From: Sceloporus undulatus
Taxonomy: Eukaryota; Chordata; Lepidosauria; Squamata; Phrynosomatidae
Direction: 5' to 3'
NCBI RefSeq assembly: GCF_019175285.1
Contig: NC_056525.1
Coordinates: forward strand, 132,609,060 to 132,673,059
DNA: 64,000 bases
Under the pieces are notes generated by a model. The model did no database searches. It was not told the DNA's origin and saw only the letters and a list, made by a program, of their open reading frames with translations. The translations under genes and the position numbers were made by a program. Positions 45,601 through 63,545 of this stretch are shown one piece after another (the first letter of the stretch is position 1; each line of letters opens with the position of its first letter).

Positions 45601-48600
45601 CCCATTGGTCTGTAGTTCCCATAGTATCTAGCCAGTATGCAGTTCAGCACACAGAGATGGCACGAGACTGGGCAAGGCTGCTCTTAATAGTAAAGTGCTT
45701 TGCTTTGATTGTGAGTTCTTGCATGGCAAGGGGCTGGACTGGATGGCCCTTTTGGTCTCTTCCAACTCTGTGATTCTATGAAAGTAGATGGCCTGATGCT
45801 GGTAAAACAAACAGAGCAAAGTAGCAAAAATAAGACAAACATAAGCAGAATAATTTGTTTTTCTTCATCCAGCCAATTATCTCCTCCAGGCATTAATTCA
45901 GAAGAAATGAAAGACAGAGGAGACAGCTGAAGCTGTTTTTAAACGCATGGAGAAATATATTTGTGTGTCATCAGCATAGATAACACCTTGGCCCATGTCT
46001 CTGGATGATCTCTCCCAGCAGTATCATGTAAATGCTGGATAGCACTGGGGTTAGAATTACATCATTTGGTATGCCATATGACAGCTCATTTTTTGAGGAG
46101 CAGCTATCCCCAAATACCATAATCTGAAATCTGTCTGAGAGATATGACTAGAAGCACTGAAGCAAAGTGACTGATTCCTGAATCCCCCAATTGTTCCAGA
46201 AGGATATCACGGTTGATGGTATAGAATACCATGAGAGGTCCAAAAGCACTAGCAGGGACGTACTCCTCCATCAATGCAGATCAAGATCATCCACTAAGTT
46301 GACCATAGCAGTTCCAGCTCTGTATCCTGCTTTGAAGCCAGTTTGAAATGGATCTAGATAACTTGTGTCATCCAAGACTGTATGGAATTGGGAGGAAGGG
46401 AACTTCCTTCACAATCACCTTGCTCAGAAAAGGGAGATTTTATACTGGTCTGTAATTATCCAGGGGGTCCAAGAAGGACTTTTGTAGAAGTGGTCATATC
46501 ACTTCTTAATGTTTAATTAATTATCTCTTATATCTTATTCACACAGAGGAACATTATGTGTAATTGACTGGAAGACTTCAGGGAAATCGAAGCCATTTCT
46601 CCGGAATACGTTTGACAGTCCACTACAGATTGCAGCATACATAGGAGCCATTAATCACGATACTAATTATAACTTCCAGGTGAGAATGACTGGTTGCTCC
46701 TGAGATGCATCTCAGTTCAAATGCAGTTTTGCACTTGCATTCTCTCATTCTCCACTTATCCAACTGGAGCTGTAACTGTTAGGTCCTGTGATATTTCAAA
46801 TGAGTCTGGTTTGGAGTTCTTGCTGCGCTAGAAGCCAGCTAATGTCAGCCTAATTTTGGCATAGCTTAGTCAGAAACTGCATTCCCAGTGGCAAAGCTGA
46901 GAAGAACACTTCAAACAAAAGAATATGGCAACTCCAGAAATTATTCTCCTAGTGTCCGTGGCAGCACTACACACACAATTAGGAATGTCATGTCAATATA
47001 CCACCTGTAGAGGTGTCAAGTCAGGAGTCAGTCTATCTATTGTAATGCAGAAACACTACTATGACATCACATTACCCAGACAAGATGCAGACTTTCAGAC
47101 CATTAAGTACTTCAACAGCATCAACCAGGGACGTAGCCAGGGGGGGGGGGGGTCTTGGGGTCCGGACCCCCCCTTCCATTAGAAAAATGAATGGTGCGTG
47201 CTGCTGCGCCGCTGCACCCAAGCCCCATTATAATGGTGGCACTTGGTCTGGACCCCTCCCTTCCTAAAATCCTGGCTACGTCCTTGCATCAACCACTGGG
47301 GTGCAAGAGCCAAGGAGCAAAGCTGCTGTAGGGATCTTTGCACATGGTAGTTTGGATCTCAAAGGCCCCATACAGACTGTCAAAATAAAGCTACTTCGGG
47401 TCAGTTTGGAGGTATGCTGTTTAAATGATGCATGCGTTCGAAGAGTCCGGAAGCTGCGCCAAAGCTGCGCTCCAGTCCTGAAATTTTAAACTTTAAAAAT
47501 ATTTTTTTTAAATGAAAATTAATTTTAAAAAATCTTTTAAAGTTTTTTTTTTAAAGAAACACCACTCTTACAAAGTTTTCATTTTAACCACATGAAACTA
47601 TCTACATGTAAATACATTTAGGCTGTGCATGTGATATTAAAATTTCAAGGTATAATTTTAATTTTACTAGTTGTTCACGTCACATCTATTACCATTATGT
47701 TCAATGATATACAGGAATTGTAATTTATGAGTAACATTAGTACAAAAACATTACTAAGGATTCTATATAGTGTGGTTTGAGAGGAGGTCAATCGTGGGGG
47801 GAGTGACACCATATATTACTGCATTGGGTGACGCCAACCTTAGTGATATCACTGATGTGGGAAGAGGATATTGGAGGCTATTACCACAATAATTCTGTTG
47901 TGCATCGCCAGTGTAATGGCTCTTTCACAGCATCCATAGAGGTAGGTGTGTGTGTGTGTGTGTGTGGCAATGGTAGCAGGAGAAGGCTGCCAGGTCCGTA
48001 CCACTTGTATCCTAAATGCTTGACTTCAGGGAGGGAGTTATCTTCAGGACACTCTGGGAGAGATGATTTAAACAATTTCAGATTAAGGGGTTGCATAATT
48101 CATCCCTTCCAAGGTACCTTGCTTCAAGGATCCTCAGGGTTAGATATTTGGGAAACAGGTGGCACAGTGCCTACAGTTGTCTACACCTGCTACTGCCTTC
48201 CTCACCACTTGTGTATCCATGACCTTTTTTTCCTTATCACAGTTGCTTTCACTGGTGTAGTTATGCATCTGTCAGTGCCAACATGATTCTGGCTATGTTA
48301 TTGGGCACAGTATTGGCATCAGTAATGTTATCAGAGAGATCTCATACAACTGCAGAACTTCTGCTTACGGGAAATGACAATGTATCTATAATGACATTTA
48401 TCTTTATACCAGTCTAAACATTGGGTATAGAGATAAAAACTTAGGAAACCAGAAACAAAAATGATTAAAAAAAATTCTGAATATACTGAGCTTAGCACAG
48501 TTATTCCATATGTATTCCACATTTGATGAGTATTTCATCTATAAAGCAACAAGGAACATGAGCTAAAAATATGCATCACCTCTGAACAATCTTGTTTGCT

Positions 48601-48759
48601 TCCCAGGTTGATTGCGGACTCCTTGTCATTGCCTACAAAGATGGCTCTCCTGCACATCCTCATTACATGGACACTGATCTATGCTCTCAGTACTGGAAAA
48701 AGTGGTTGTGTCGTTTGGAAGAATATAAAGAGAAAAGGAAAGGCAGTGAAACTGCATAA
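42167..48759 (+). CDS. MGME1: MGME1, mitochondrial genome maintenance exonuclease 1 (four coding exons, 342 aa)
   Basis: The coding exons are 42167-42686, 44647-44869, 46547-46679 and 48607-48759, with phases that join exactly. The product is 342 aa (human 344). MGME1 is a mitochondrial single-strand DNA exonuclease of the PD-(D/E)XK fold that trims flaps and degrades linear mtDNA during replication. Catalytic residues are visible: Asp242 in GLVDCVAEY and the Asp255/Lys257 pair in CVIDWKTS, equivalent to human D238, D251 and K253. The N-terminus ([14 protein letters not shown]) is basic and amphipathic, as expected of a mitochondrial presequence; the first 100 residues diverge most. The ATG is two bases after the acceptor, so the 5' UTR is almost all in an upstream exon near 40 kb. 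The promoter is shared with SNX5. Confidence 0.97.
42963..43113 (+). repeat. Dispersed repeat, member of an inverted pair in MGME1
   Basis: It reads 'aaggacgtagccaggatttt', 'ccattataatggggcttggg', then 'ccattcatttttctaatgga'. The reverse complement lies at 47127-47287 with very similar sequence. Confidence 0.9.
44647..44869 (+). CDS. MGME1: MGME1 coding exon 2
   Basis: It encodes [20 protein letters not shown], then [20 protein letters not shown] and DCVAEY. It supplies the first catalytic Asp and the conserved [10 protein letters not shown] helix. Split codons Asn and Arg lie at its ends. Confidence 0.97.
45033..45442. mobile_element. DNA element with TATACTCG-type ends (family C)
   Basis: 'tatatactcatgtataagtc' at the left pairs with 'cgacttatagtcgagtataa' at the right. 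The body repeats 'cctcgacttatccatggg' and 'ccctcgacttatacatgagg'. It lies in MGME1 intron between coding exons 2 and 3. No transposase. Confidence 0.75.
45645..45780 (+). mobile_element. CR1 LINE 3' end
   Basis: The segment 'gctggactggatggcccttt' runs into 'ccaactctgtgattctatga'. 5'-truncated, plus orientation. Confidence 0.85.
45900..46500 (-). mobile_element. LINE reverse-transcriptase fragment (L2-like)
   Basis: The minus strand reads [20 protein letters not shown], then after a break [11 protein letters not shown], matching the SYGVPQGSVLSPILFNIY and YADDTQLY boxes of L2-like LINEs. It is antisense in an MGME1 intron and long dead. Confidence 0.7.
46547..46679 (+). CDS. MGME1: MGME1 coding exon 3
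   Basis: It encodes [20 protein letters not shown], then [20 protein letters not shown] and YNFQ. It contains the metal-binding Asp and the catalytic Lys (IDWK). The acceptor is ACACAG and the donor CAG/GTGAGA. Confidence 0.98.
47127..47287 (-). repeat. Dispersed repeat, second member of the inverted pair
   Basis: It reads 'ttccattagaaaaatgaatg', 'cccattataatggtggcact' and 'aaaatcctggctacgtcctt', the reverse of the block at 42963. A 12-G run opens it. Confidence 0.9.
47367..47480. mobile_element. Half copy of palindromic MITE family B
   Basis: 'catacagactgtcaaaataa' leads into 'ggaggtatgctgtttaaatg' and stops at 'gctgcgctccagtcctga', the hairpin centre. Only the left arm remains. Confidence 0.8.
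47500..47870 (+). repeat. AT-rich interspersed repeat, copy 1
   Basis: It contains 'ctacatgtaaatacatttag', 'tatgagtaacattagtacaa' and the end 'gcattgggtgacgccaacct'. The same order occurs at 51880-52260 in direct orientation, so the two are members of one family. Last MGME1 intron. Confidence 0.75.
48607..48759 (+). CDS. MGME1: MGME1 coding exon 4 and stop
   Basis: It encodes [20 protein letters not shown], then [20 protein letters not shown] and a short basic tail ending SETA before TAA. The human tail is slightly longer. Confidence 0.97.
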   Translation, partial: VDCGLLVIAYKDGSPAHPHYMDTDLCSQYWKKWLCRLEEYKEKRKGSETA

Positions 48760-49445
48760 AATATGTCATTTAAATTAAAATTCCTAGTTTACAGGTTGAG
48801 TACTTCTTTGGCCTTGAAGTTAATCCACCACTGGAATTCCCAGCCTTGTGTTTTCCTCATAAAGAATGATGAGGGGCATTTGGTGGCAGATTATGGATAT
48901 TTAGGAATATGACTTAGCACACCGTTCCTCTAATCTACCAATGTATCCCTTCTTCTTGTGTGCCCTCAAATGATTTCCAGGTTACAGTGAGCCTGAGGCA
49001 AACCTATTACAGGATTTTCTTGGCAATATTTGTTCAGGGGGGTGATTTCCTTTGCCTTTCTCTGAAGCTGAGAGGATGTGAGTTGTCACCCAATAGGTTT
49101 CCATAGTAGAGCAAGCATGGTTTTCCCCTGCCTCTGCCCATTTTGTGGAGCAGGAATCAGCTATTCTATGAAATTAGAAGCCCAGCTGGTGGAAAAGTAT
49201 CCTTGGGAGCCAGAGCTTGTAAAAGAAAGTCACCAGATCCCCCCCTTGAGGTTAGTCATTCTCTTGTACAAATGCCTTCTCTAGTCCTATATTGTCAATA
49301 TCTTACAAGTGCATATATCTTAGCATACCATAGGTTTGGGTATATGCAAGATAATATGTAGTCCCACCTTAAAAGATGAATTCCTTTCCTGCTATCTTTC
49401 TGTAGCTGTTAAAATAAGAAAATAAAGATACTTCTGATAGGAAGA
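48760..49445 (+). other. MGME1: Probable MGME1 3' UTR with SINE and AATAAA
   Basis: AT-rich sequence after the stop. AATAAA occurs at 49421-49426. An antisense SINE piece (48958-49112) is embedded. The true 3' end is not certain. Confidence 0.4.
48958..49112 (-). mobile_element. Sauria SINE (antisense)
   Basis: 'tgtgccctcaaatgatttcc' then 'acaggattttcttggcaata' and 'cacccaataggtttccatag' are the reverse of the SINE body. The 5' head is missing. Confidence 0.8.
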
Positions 49446-49469
49446 AAATAAAACTCATTTGAAATGTAA

Positions 49470-49812
49470 TGCTGGAGAATAGTTCTGTGAATGCAATGGA
49501 CTACTAAAAAGACCAATAGATGGGTCCTAGAGCAAATCAGGCCCAAACTCGCCTTAGAAGCCAGATGACGAAATATAGTTGGCCATATCATGAGAAGAAA
49601 GGACTCACTTAAAAGGATTAGAATTCTTGGTAAAATTAAGGGCAATAGGAAAACAGGTAGACCACATAAACAGATGGATAGATTCACTCAAGGAAGCCAT
49701 GGCCATGCATCTTCAAAAACTGGGCAGTGTGTTTGAAGACAGAGGAGGTCTCTCATTCATAGAGTCTCCACAGGTTGAAGTCAACTTGAAGGCAGTCAAC
49801 AACAACAATAAT
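49470..49812 (+). mobile_element. Bov-B-like LINE C-terminus and tail
   Basis: 'tggccatatcatgagaagaa' then 'caggtagaccacataaacag' and 'tggatagattcactcaagga' encode the FGHIMRR / GRP..WMDSIKEA region. It ends 'gaaggcagtcaacaacaaca'. It lies between MGME1 and OVOL2. Confidence 0.8.
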
Positions 49813-50521
49813 TTTATGTTTGGGGTGTATATATTCAGAGTGAGTGGTTGATGGAGAACTAATTATTAAAAAAAAGATTTCATTTTAATTCCAAGCCCAT
49901 AACCTGTATTTATATTGAATAAAATGATTTTGTTACCTATTTTACAACCATGTTAAGCTTTTATTTATCAGAGGCACTTGTTAAAATCACACAAAATTTG
50001 GAATAGGTTGTGTTCCACATTTTGCTCATCCTGTATTGCTTAGATTTCATTCATATTCAGAAATTAATTAGATACCCAACCTGTTCCAAAAAACTGGTTT
50101 AAGCACTAGTGTCATTTTGAAGGAGATTCTGATTAGAGATCCCACATCTCCTGAGGTTCACAGTTATGGAATGGTGCTTGGCAGACCAGTAAATGGATTT
50201 CAGTTAGGGAATAAGCAGAACTTAGCCCAGGGTCCTGCAGCCCAGAGTGCTGGTACATACATCTGCCCAAACTGGAAGTGCTGCAGCCTCCTGCCATGCT
50301 CCCAACTCCAATTTGTCTTAATAAACATGTGCCTTCTGCAGGTTGTGGCATCAATTTTACCAGGTCTCTTCCTGCCCCCAGCCTGTTTTATGCTTAGAAG
50401 CAGGGTTTTTTTAGCCACCCGCTGGGGCATAAAACATGTCAGGAGCTCTCCCCCCGCCCACACACACCAGGCCTGGTGAAATTCCCGCCTACATTCCTTA
50501 GAGAGGGGGATTTTTCAATTA

Positions 50522-51038
50522 TTTATTTTTAAATCTGAGAGTAAGGATATACAGTATATAGCTGGAGCCATGGAGGCTGCATGCACTTGGCTCACCTCTG
50601 AGATTATGGCATCTAATGTTGGCAGAGAACTGGCCTGGCAGATCAGGCCTCATAGATGGGTTTGGAGAGACGATAGGAAACACTTTCCATCCTGGCAAAC
50701 TAAGTAATTTGCTTCCCCTTTCCTGAAATATTACTTTCCCCCACCCTAGAGCTGTGCTGCTCAAAGTGGTGATCTATGGGCCTCCTCCAGTCCACATGTC
50801 ATTGGCTATTGGCCCTTACAGATTTTTCTGAGAAAGAGAACAGTTGTAGCCAATGGGGCACAAATTTGGTACCAGTTCCTGCCATATTGCAGGGGAAAAA
50901 CCTGCTAGTCCCTCACATCAGTTTGAGATGTACTTTTCTAGAGGTCTTTAAGAAGATTTAAATTAGGCTGTGATTCTTCGTCTGTATGCATGTAAACTTC
51001 ATTGCATTTCACCACTACCTGTACAGTCCATTGTAACA
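50522..51038 (-). other. OVOL2: Probable OVOL2 3' UTR, poly(A) signal candidate
   Basis: On the minus strand AATAAA lies at 50527-50522, about 510 bp past the OVOL2 stop. A dispersed repeat ('tgctcaaagtggtgatctat', about 50760) is inside. From 49.9 to 50.5 kb nothing else is recognisable. Confidence 0.35.
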
Positions 51039-58805
<7,767 letters not shown>

Positions 58806-59165
58806 GGTGCCCCCCCTCAGGCCCTGCCTGCCCTGGCTTTGGCGGGAGTTTGCAGAGGTGCCCCTTCCTCCTTCTGCTGCTGCTGCCCAGTCCCCCCAGG
58901 TGTCTCCAGGGAAGGAGGCAGGGAACTTCTTCTTGGGAAGGAGGGAGCATGCGTGCTGGAAACATAACGGTGTCAACAACCACCCTCCTCTTACCTGTCG
59001 GACCGGTTGGGGCGGCTCTGCTTTGTCCCTGCCCCTCCTTGAGCATGCCTCTCTTTTGGCACACAAGGGAACCTCTGGCAAGCCAGGCAGGGGAAAGAGG
59101 GATGCCCCAAGACAGAGGGTCACTTCCCAACCCAGGTGCCCTCTTCTGCACCTGAAGTTGCAGCA
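58806..59165 (-). promoter_or_regulatory. OVOL2: GC-rich 5' region of OVOL2
   Basis: A GC-rich stretch directly upstream of the OVOL2 start, with long but unrecognised overlapping frames on both strands, typical of GC-rich non-coding DNA. It probably holds the 5' UTR and promoter; no TATA box is evident. Confidence 0.45.
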
Positions 59166-59324
59166 TTCCTCTAATTCTCCCCTCCTTTTTCACAAGCCTC
59201 AAGAGGCAGCAGCCATAGACTCAGGTGTATCCATGTGTCTGTTTTGCCTCCTTGGCTGCTTTCCCTTTGTAATTCCAATGTGTGGTGAGACAGGTCCAAA
59301 ACACATGGCAGAAACACAGTGGTC

Positions 59325-59820
59325 CCTTCACATTCTTTGGGGTTAAGACATCTCCATGACTCCCTGTCTTCCACTGCTCTGCTTAGATCCTGCAAACTCA
59401 TATCTGTGACCTCCTTAATCGAGTCCATCCATCTAGCATGTGGCCTTCCTCTCTTTCTACTTCCCTCTACTTTTCCTAGCATTATTGTTTTTTCCATTGA
59501 GTCCTCCCTTCTCATGATGGGGCCAAAGTACGACAGCCGCAGTTTAGTCATTTTGGGAGATCTCTGGCTTGTTCTGCTCTACGCTCCATTTGTTTGTCTT
59601 CTTGGCCATTCACACTATCATCAGAAGTCTTCTCCAGCAGCACCACATCTCAAATGCGTTGATTTTTCTCCCTATCTGCTTTCTTCACTGTCAAGCTCCC
59701 ATTGCTGTTAATAGTTATGGCATCTTAAAAATTCCCTTTTTTCTCATTTTAAACTTCATTCTCCAATCTGGATTCCACTCCGAACGGACTGCAAGGCCAA
59801 TAATGCAGTGGTTGCCTGGA
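59325..59820 (-). mobile_element. Bov-B-like LINE C-terminal fragment
   Basis: The minus frame gives LSYFGPIMRREDSMEKTIML, GKVEGSRKRGRPHARWMDSI and KEVTDMSLQDLSRAVEDRES in one open stretch. This is the best-preserved of the Bov-B-like pieces in the window. Confidence 0.85.
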
Positions 59821-60468
59821 GGTGGTGGGAGTTGAACGTGTATGAAAATAGGCAGGTTGATGAAGGCTATCCCAACATACTGGATTTCATTTTATAACAT
59901 GTTAAATTAGATATTGTCATTGATCGGTATCTCTCATTTTCATTAATGCCTTTCTCGGTGGTCTCATTAGGACTGGGGTCACCCAGTACAGTAAGTAAGG
60001 GGCTCGACAGACTGCCCCTTTCCTAGCTGGACTGGGGCCGTGGCAACCTCAATCTGGAGCACCTAGATTCCTCCCAGGTAAAAACATGGTGTTTTTGTTA
60101 TTTATCCATATGGTTTATCCATATTCATGGGGGTCTTGTGCCCCTAACCTTGGCAAATGTGGAGGGATGAGGGTCGTTTTAAAACAGTATACAACAAGCA
60201 CCATTGCAGACATTCTCTGCGACAACGCTGGAAAGCTTCATTTTTAATACCCCTAGAAAGGAGACAGCAAAAGGACATCATAGGCCCCAAACACAACAAA
60301 TAAATGTATCACTGACCATTAAAAGTCAAATAAATTGAGTTGTATCTATGGTCCAAAACACACTGCAGAAATAATCCAATCTGAGACCACTTTAACTGCC
60401 CTGGCTCAGTGGCAGGGAATCCTGGGGAGGATAGTTTTATTGTAGCACTGGTTGCATAACTGTCCACT

Positions 60469-60478
60469 NNNNNNNNNN
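60469..60478. other. Assembly gap (10 N)
   Basis: Ten Ns inside the nested elements next to an AAT microsatellite. Size unknown. Confidence 0.99.
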
Positions 60479-60495
60479 ATTACCAGGGACAAAAT

Positions 60496-60497
<2 letters not shown>

Positions 60498-60551
<54 letters not shown>
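60498..60551. repeat. (AAT)n microsatellite
   Basis: About 18 uninterrupted units. Confidence 0.98.
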
Positions 60552-60931
60552 TTGTTTTATTTATATACCGCTATTCCAAAGATCATAGTGGTGAACAGCA
60601 AGTAAGCTAATTAGGACAAATTTGAGACCAAACTGTAGGACAACTGCAGGACAAAACTCAGCCCAAAATGTAGAACATTTAAGGTCCTCCCTTTTTCTTA
60701 ACTGTCCTACATTTTGGGCTGAGTTTTGTCCTGCAGTTGTCCTACAGCTTGGTCTCAAATTTGTTCCACATTTTGGCCCTGGTAACAGTGGACAATTATG
60801 GCAACTGACAGAGAAGGCTCAATGCCCCACAAAAACTACAGTTCCCAGGATTCCCTAGCATTGAGCGGCCTCAAAGTGGATTATTTGTGCATAGTGTGTT
60901 TGGGACCCAATTTTTTCCGTTGTAGTGCACC

Positions 60932-61066
60932 TTCACCTCAGAAATAGTCTTGTTTACCCTCTGGCTCCATGCTCTGGAATTCTGGGAACGGAGCCACAAC
61001 AAACTACCATTCCCAGAATTCCAGAGCAGGGGGCCAGAGGGTAAACAAGACTATTTCTGAGGTGAA
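60932..61066. mobile_element. Near-perfect palindromic element upstream of PET117
   Basis: The arm TTCACCTCAGAAATAGTCTT at the left is mirrored exactly by the right end. About 55 bp of each arm pair with only a few mismatches around a short loop ('cggagccacaacaaactac'). The low divergence between arms suggests a young insertion or conversion. Confidence 0.85.
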
Positions 61067-61084
61067 TCTGAGGGGGGACTTATG

Positions 61085-61125
61085 GGAGCATGCGCAGAAG
61101 GGGCGAATGAAAGTGCGCATGCTCC
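61085..61125. promoter_or_regulatory. PET117: Inverted pair of NRF1-like sites, PET117 promoter
   Basis: GGAGCATGCGCA (61085-61096) is the exact reverse complement of TGCGCATGCTCC (61114-61125). Both contain the NRF1 core TGCGCA. The pair ends 32 bp before the PET117 ATG, in GC-rich DNA without a TATA box. NRF1 control is typical for cytochrome oxidase assembly genes; its use here is inferred. Confidence 0.6.
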
Positions 61126-61157
61126 GTGAGTGAGCCTCGTCGTCGCGGTGGAGGGTC

Positions 61158-61253
61158 ATGTCAACGGTGTCGAAGGTGGTGCTGGGGGCCTCAGTGCTGC
61201 TCTCTGGAGGGATCGTCGTCGGCGTCCATCTGCAGCAGAGGCGCCTCAGGGAG
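61158..61253 (+). CDS. PET117: PET117, cytochrome c oxidase assembly factor (first coding exon only)
   Basis: 32 codons begin MSTVSKVVLGASVLLSGGIV and continue VGVHLQQRRLRE up to donor GAG/GTATAA. Human PET117 begins MSRSSKVVLGLSVLLTAATV and has QQRLRDGV at the junction. The hydrophobic N-terminal segment (residues 7-23) is the mitochondrial inner-membrane anchor region. PET117 is a small protein needed to assemble complex IV. Three or four residues between VHLQQ and RLRE are missing relative to human. The second exon was not found before the window ends. The position next to OVOL2 matches the human order. Confidence 0.87.
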
Positions 61254-61370
61254 GTATAACAGAGGCGCCATTTTAGGACGATCCACTTTGCAACAGATGA
61301 TGATGATGATGATGATGAGACTCGTTTTGTTTACTTGTTTATTATTTACTTATTCAGAGTATTTATACCC

Positions 61371-61371
<1 letters not shown>

Positions 61372-61411
<40 letters not shown>
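61372..61411. repeat. (TTTC)n microsatellite
   Basis: About ten TTTC units, about 120 bp past the PET117 donor. Confidence 0.95.
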
Positions 61412-61412
<1 letters not shown>

Positions 61413-61707
61413 AAAATAGGTTATTATTATTAAAAAAGGAGGAGATTACATTTACATCTGTAAAGTATATCTCTATAAAGAGCATTGGTATCTAGCATTA
61501 ACTTCAACTAGCTGTTCTCTTCCAGTTCTAAATGAACCTATATAAATAAAGCATGCTAATAATAATAATAATAATGATAATAGGTTGCTTTCCCCTCCTT
61601 TTCTTTTCTTCCATCTAGCTTGACCCACTTTATTTATAACCCAAAAGGCTATCTCTGCTACTCCTGCTATTATTAATTTAGACCACAAGTCCAAATGGGG
61701 CTCTCAA

Positions 61708-61951
61708 GTCCAAGACACACTGCAGAAATAACCCAGTTTGAGACCGCTTTAACTGCCCTGGCTCAGTGCCAGGGAAGTTTGGGGGTTGTAGTTTATTGTA
61801 CCCCCACCAGAGCTCTCTCTCTCTCTCTCTCTCTGACAGAGAAGGAGGCTCAATGCCTCACTAAACTACAGTTCCCAGGATTCCCTAGCATTGAGCCAGG
61901 GGCAGTTAAAGCGATCTCAAACTGGGTTACTTCTGCAGTGTGTTTTGGACC
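61708..61951. mobile_element. Palindromic MITE, family A, well preserved
   Basis: It starts GTCCAAGACACACTGCAG and ends CTGCAGTGTGTTTTGGACC. A CT repeat expands the loop. It lies in the presumed PET117 intron. Confidence 0.92.
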
Positions 61952-62474
61952 TCAGTGAAATGCTGATATTCTAATGCAGGGTTGTTGCAATCCTGCCTCG
62001 CTTACCCTCAGCCATCAATATCTGGGTTACTTTTTTAAAACCACAGTTTTCTCATGAAGTAAAAACAGAATTAAAAGAGGATTTGTTTTTGTTTATTTGA
62101 GGGGGAATGTTTAGGGTAGACCTGTTTCTTGTGGGTTGCTCTCACCTCCACTAAAGATGGAGCTGAGGAGGGGAAAAATAGTGCTAAACAGAACCAAACA
62201 ACTGGGAAACCATGTTTGGTATGATTTACTGCTATTTAAGAAGTAACCAAGGTGGCTGCTGTTACTGTCAGCCCCTCTTCTCCCAATGCTAGCAAAGTCA
62301 TGTCATCCACATCCATTGCGTCTTATCTTCTTATAAAAATACTCACTGGTCCTTAATATGTCCTTCCTGTTATTGTATGGATGATTATTATATGGATTAT
62401 TATATGGCTAGTACAGTGGTCCCTCCACATTTGAAGGGTGAAGGACCTCCAACCTCCATCAATGAGGAAAAACC

Positions 62475-62704
62475 ACCTGTTACAGACTGCCAAAATAAAG
62501 CTGCTTCGGGTCTCTTTGGAGGTATGCTGTTTAAATGATGCATGCATCCTAAGAATCCAGAAGCTGCACCAAAGCTGCACTCCAGTGCTTAGGAATGGAG
62601 TGTGGCTTTGGCGCGACCTCCGGACTCTTAGGACCCATGCATCATTTAAATAGCATACCTCCAAAGAGACCCGAAGCAGCTTTATTTGGGCAGTCTGTAA
62701 CAGG
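62475..62704. mobile_element. Palindromic MITE (family B), complete
   Basis: The termini CCTGTTACAGACTGCC and GGCAGTCTGTAACAGGCC variant (62688-62704) are inverse. The arms carry 'ggaggtatgctgtttaaatg' and its complement. Confidence 0.9.
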
Positions 62705-62727
62705 CCTCTGCTTCTTAAACCTGAGAA

Positions 62728-62905
62728 AACATCTCTCTAGGAATCTCCAGTTCCTCCAATGCAACTCTATGGCAAACATCTGCCAGAAACTGGTCCTAGA
62801 CTCACACTAGAGAGGAACTACAGATGCCTAGAGGGGTGCTTTCTCTAGATATTTCTAGGTTCTCCTGCACAACTTTATGGTCAACGTCTGGCAGTTGCGC
62901 TAGAG
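62728..62905. repeat. Diverged unit of the 39.4-kb palindromic repeat
   Basis: 'tctctaggaatctccagttc' and 'aactctatggcaaacatctg', then 'ggtcaacgtctggcagttgc'. Same wording as the array beside SNX5 exon 1, but only about 1.5 units. Confidence 0.7.
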
Positions 62906-63267
62906 GGCTCTTAATTGCTCTTTCCTATTCAGGCATTGGAAATAGGAACTGTGCAGCCTCCAGTATCCTCTGTACTTGGATACGAGAGGATATGGAGTCC
63001 AATGAGCCCCCGGAAGGGGAAAAGGCAACACCTGGGAATGCTGGTGTTTAGTGCACTTTATGTGCACTGGCCTAATTACTTTAATGAGCTTTGGGCATTT
63101 GTCAACATATTGAATTATTTTGCAGTGTTGATCACCTGCAATTGTTGAACTGTAGCTCAGCGGTAAAATGCCTTCTTTTTGTGCATAAAGTCCAAGATTC
63201 ATTTCCAAACTTAGTAATTAAAAGAAACTTGGATATACAGCTAGCAAAGTTCTTTCAATACTCTGAA

Positions 63268-63545
63268 GTCGAAGGCTATCACAGCCGACATTTGTAGCTT
63301 TTTGTGAGTTTTTCAGGCTGTGTGGACATATTTTAGAAGAGTTTATTCCTGATGTTTTGCCAACATCCATGGCTGGCATCTTCAGAGAAGATTCTCTCTG
63401 AAGATGCCAGAAAAATTATCTCTGAAGAGGCCAGCCTCAGATGCTGGCGAAACGTCAAGAAGAAAACTCTTCTAGAACATGGCCACATAGCCGAAAACCC
63501 CACAAAAAAATGATGGATGCCGGCCATGAAAGCCTTTGACTCTGT
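63268..63545. mobile_element. Foldback element (CTGACGTTTC family F), full length
   Basis: The left end 'gtcgaaggctatcacagccg' pairs with 'cggccatgaaagcctttgac'. Inner arms 'tctagaacatggccacatag' and 'gtgtggacatattttagaag' also pair. The centre has 'ggctggcatcttcagagaag' against 'ctctgaagatgcc'. From 63.55 to 64.0 kb only AT-rich sequence is seen. Confidence 0.85.

Larger units (their letters stand above)
60456..60800. mobile_element. Inverted-repeat element with gap and (AAT)n
   Basis: The termini 'ataactgtccact' and 'agtggacaattat' are inverse. Inner arms 'ggacaaatttgagaccaaac' (60617) and 'cttggtctcaaatttgttcc' (60749) pair over about 60 bp, so both strands read nearly the same peptide (RTTAGQNSAQNV). 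An AAT tail and LINE-end-like 'atttatataccgct' lie in the left half. Confidence 0.75.
60350..60906. mobile_element. Palindromic MITE, family A, split by another palindromic element
   Basis: The left arm runs from GGTCCAAAACACACTGCAG to about 60455. The right arm resumes at about 60800 and ends 'gtgtgtttgggacc'. The block between (60456-60800) is a distinct inverted-repeat element with an assembly gap. Confidence 0.85.

Noticed and set aside
59171-59551. 126-codon minus frame with GRPHARWMDSIKEV
   Set aside because: Bov-B-like LINE ORF end, 5'-truncated, and not a host gene.
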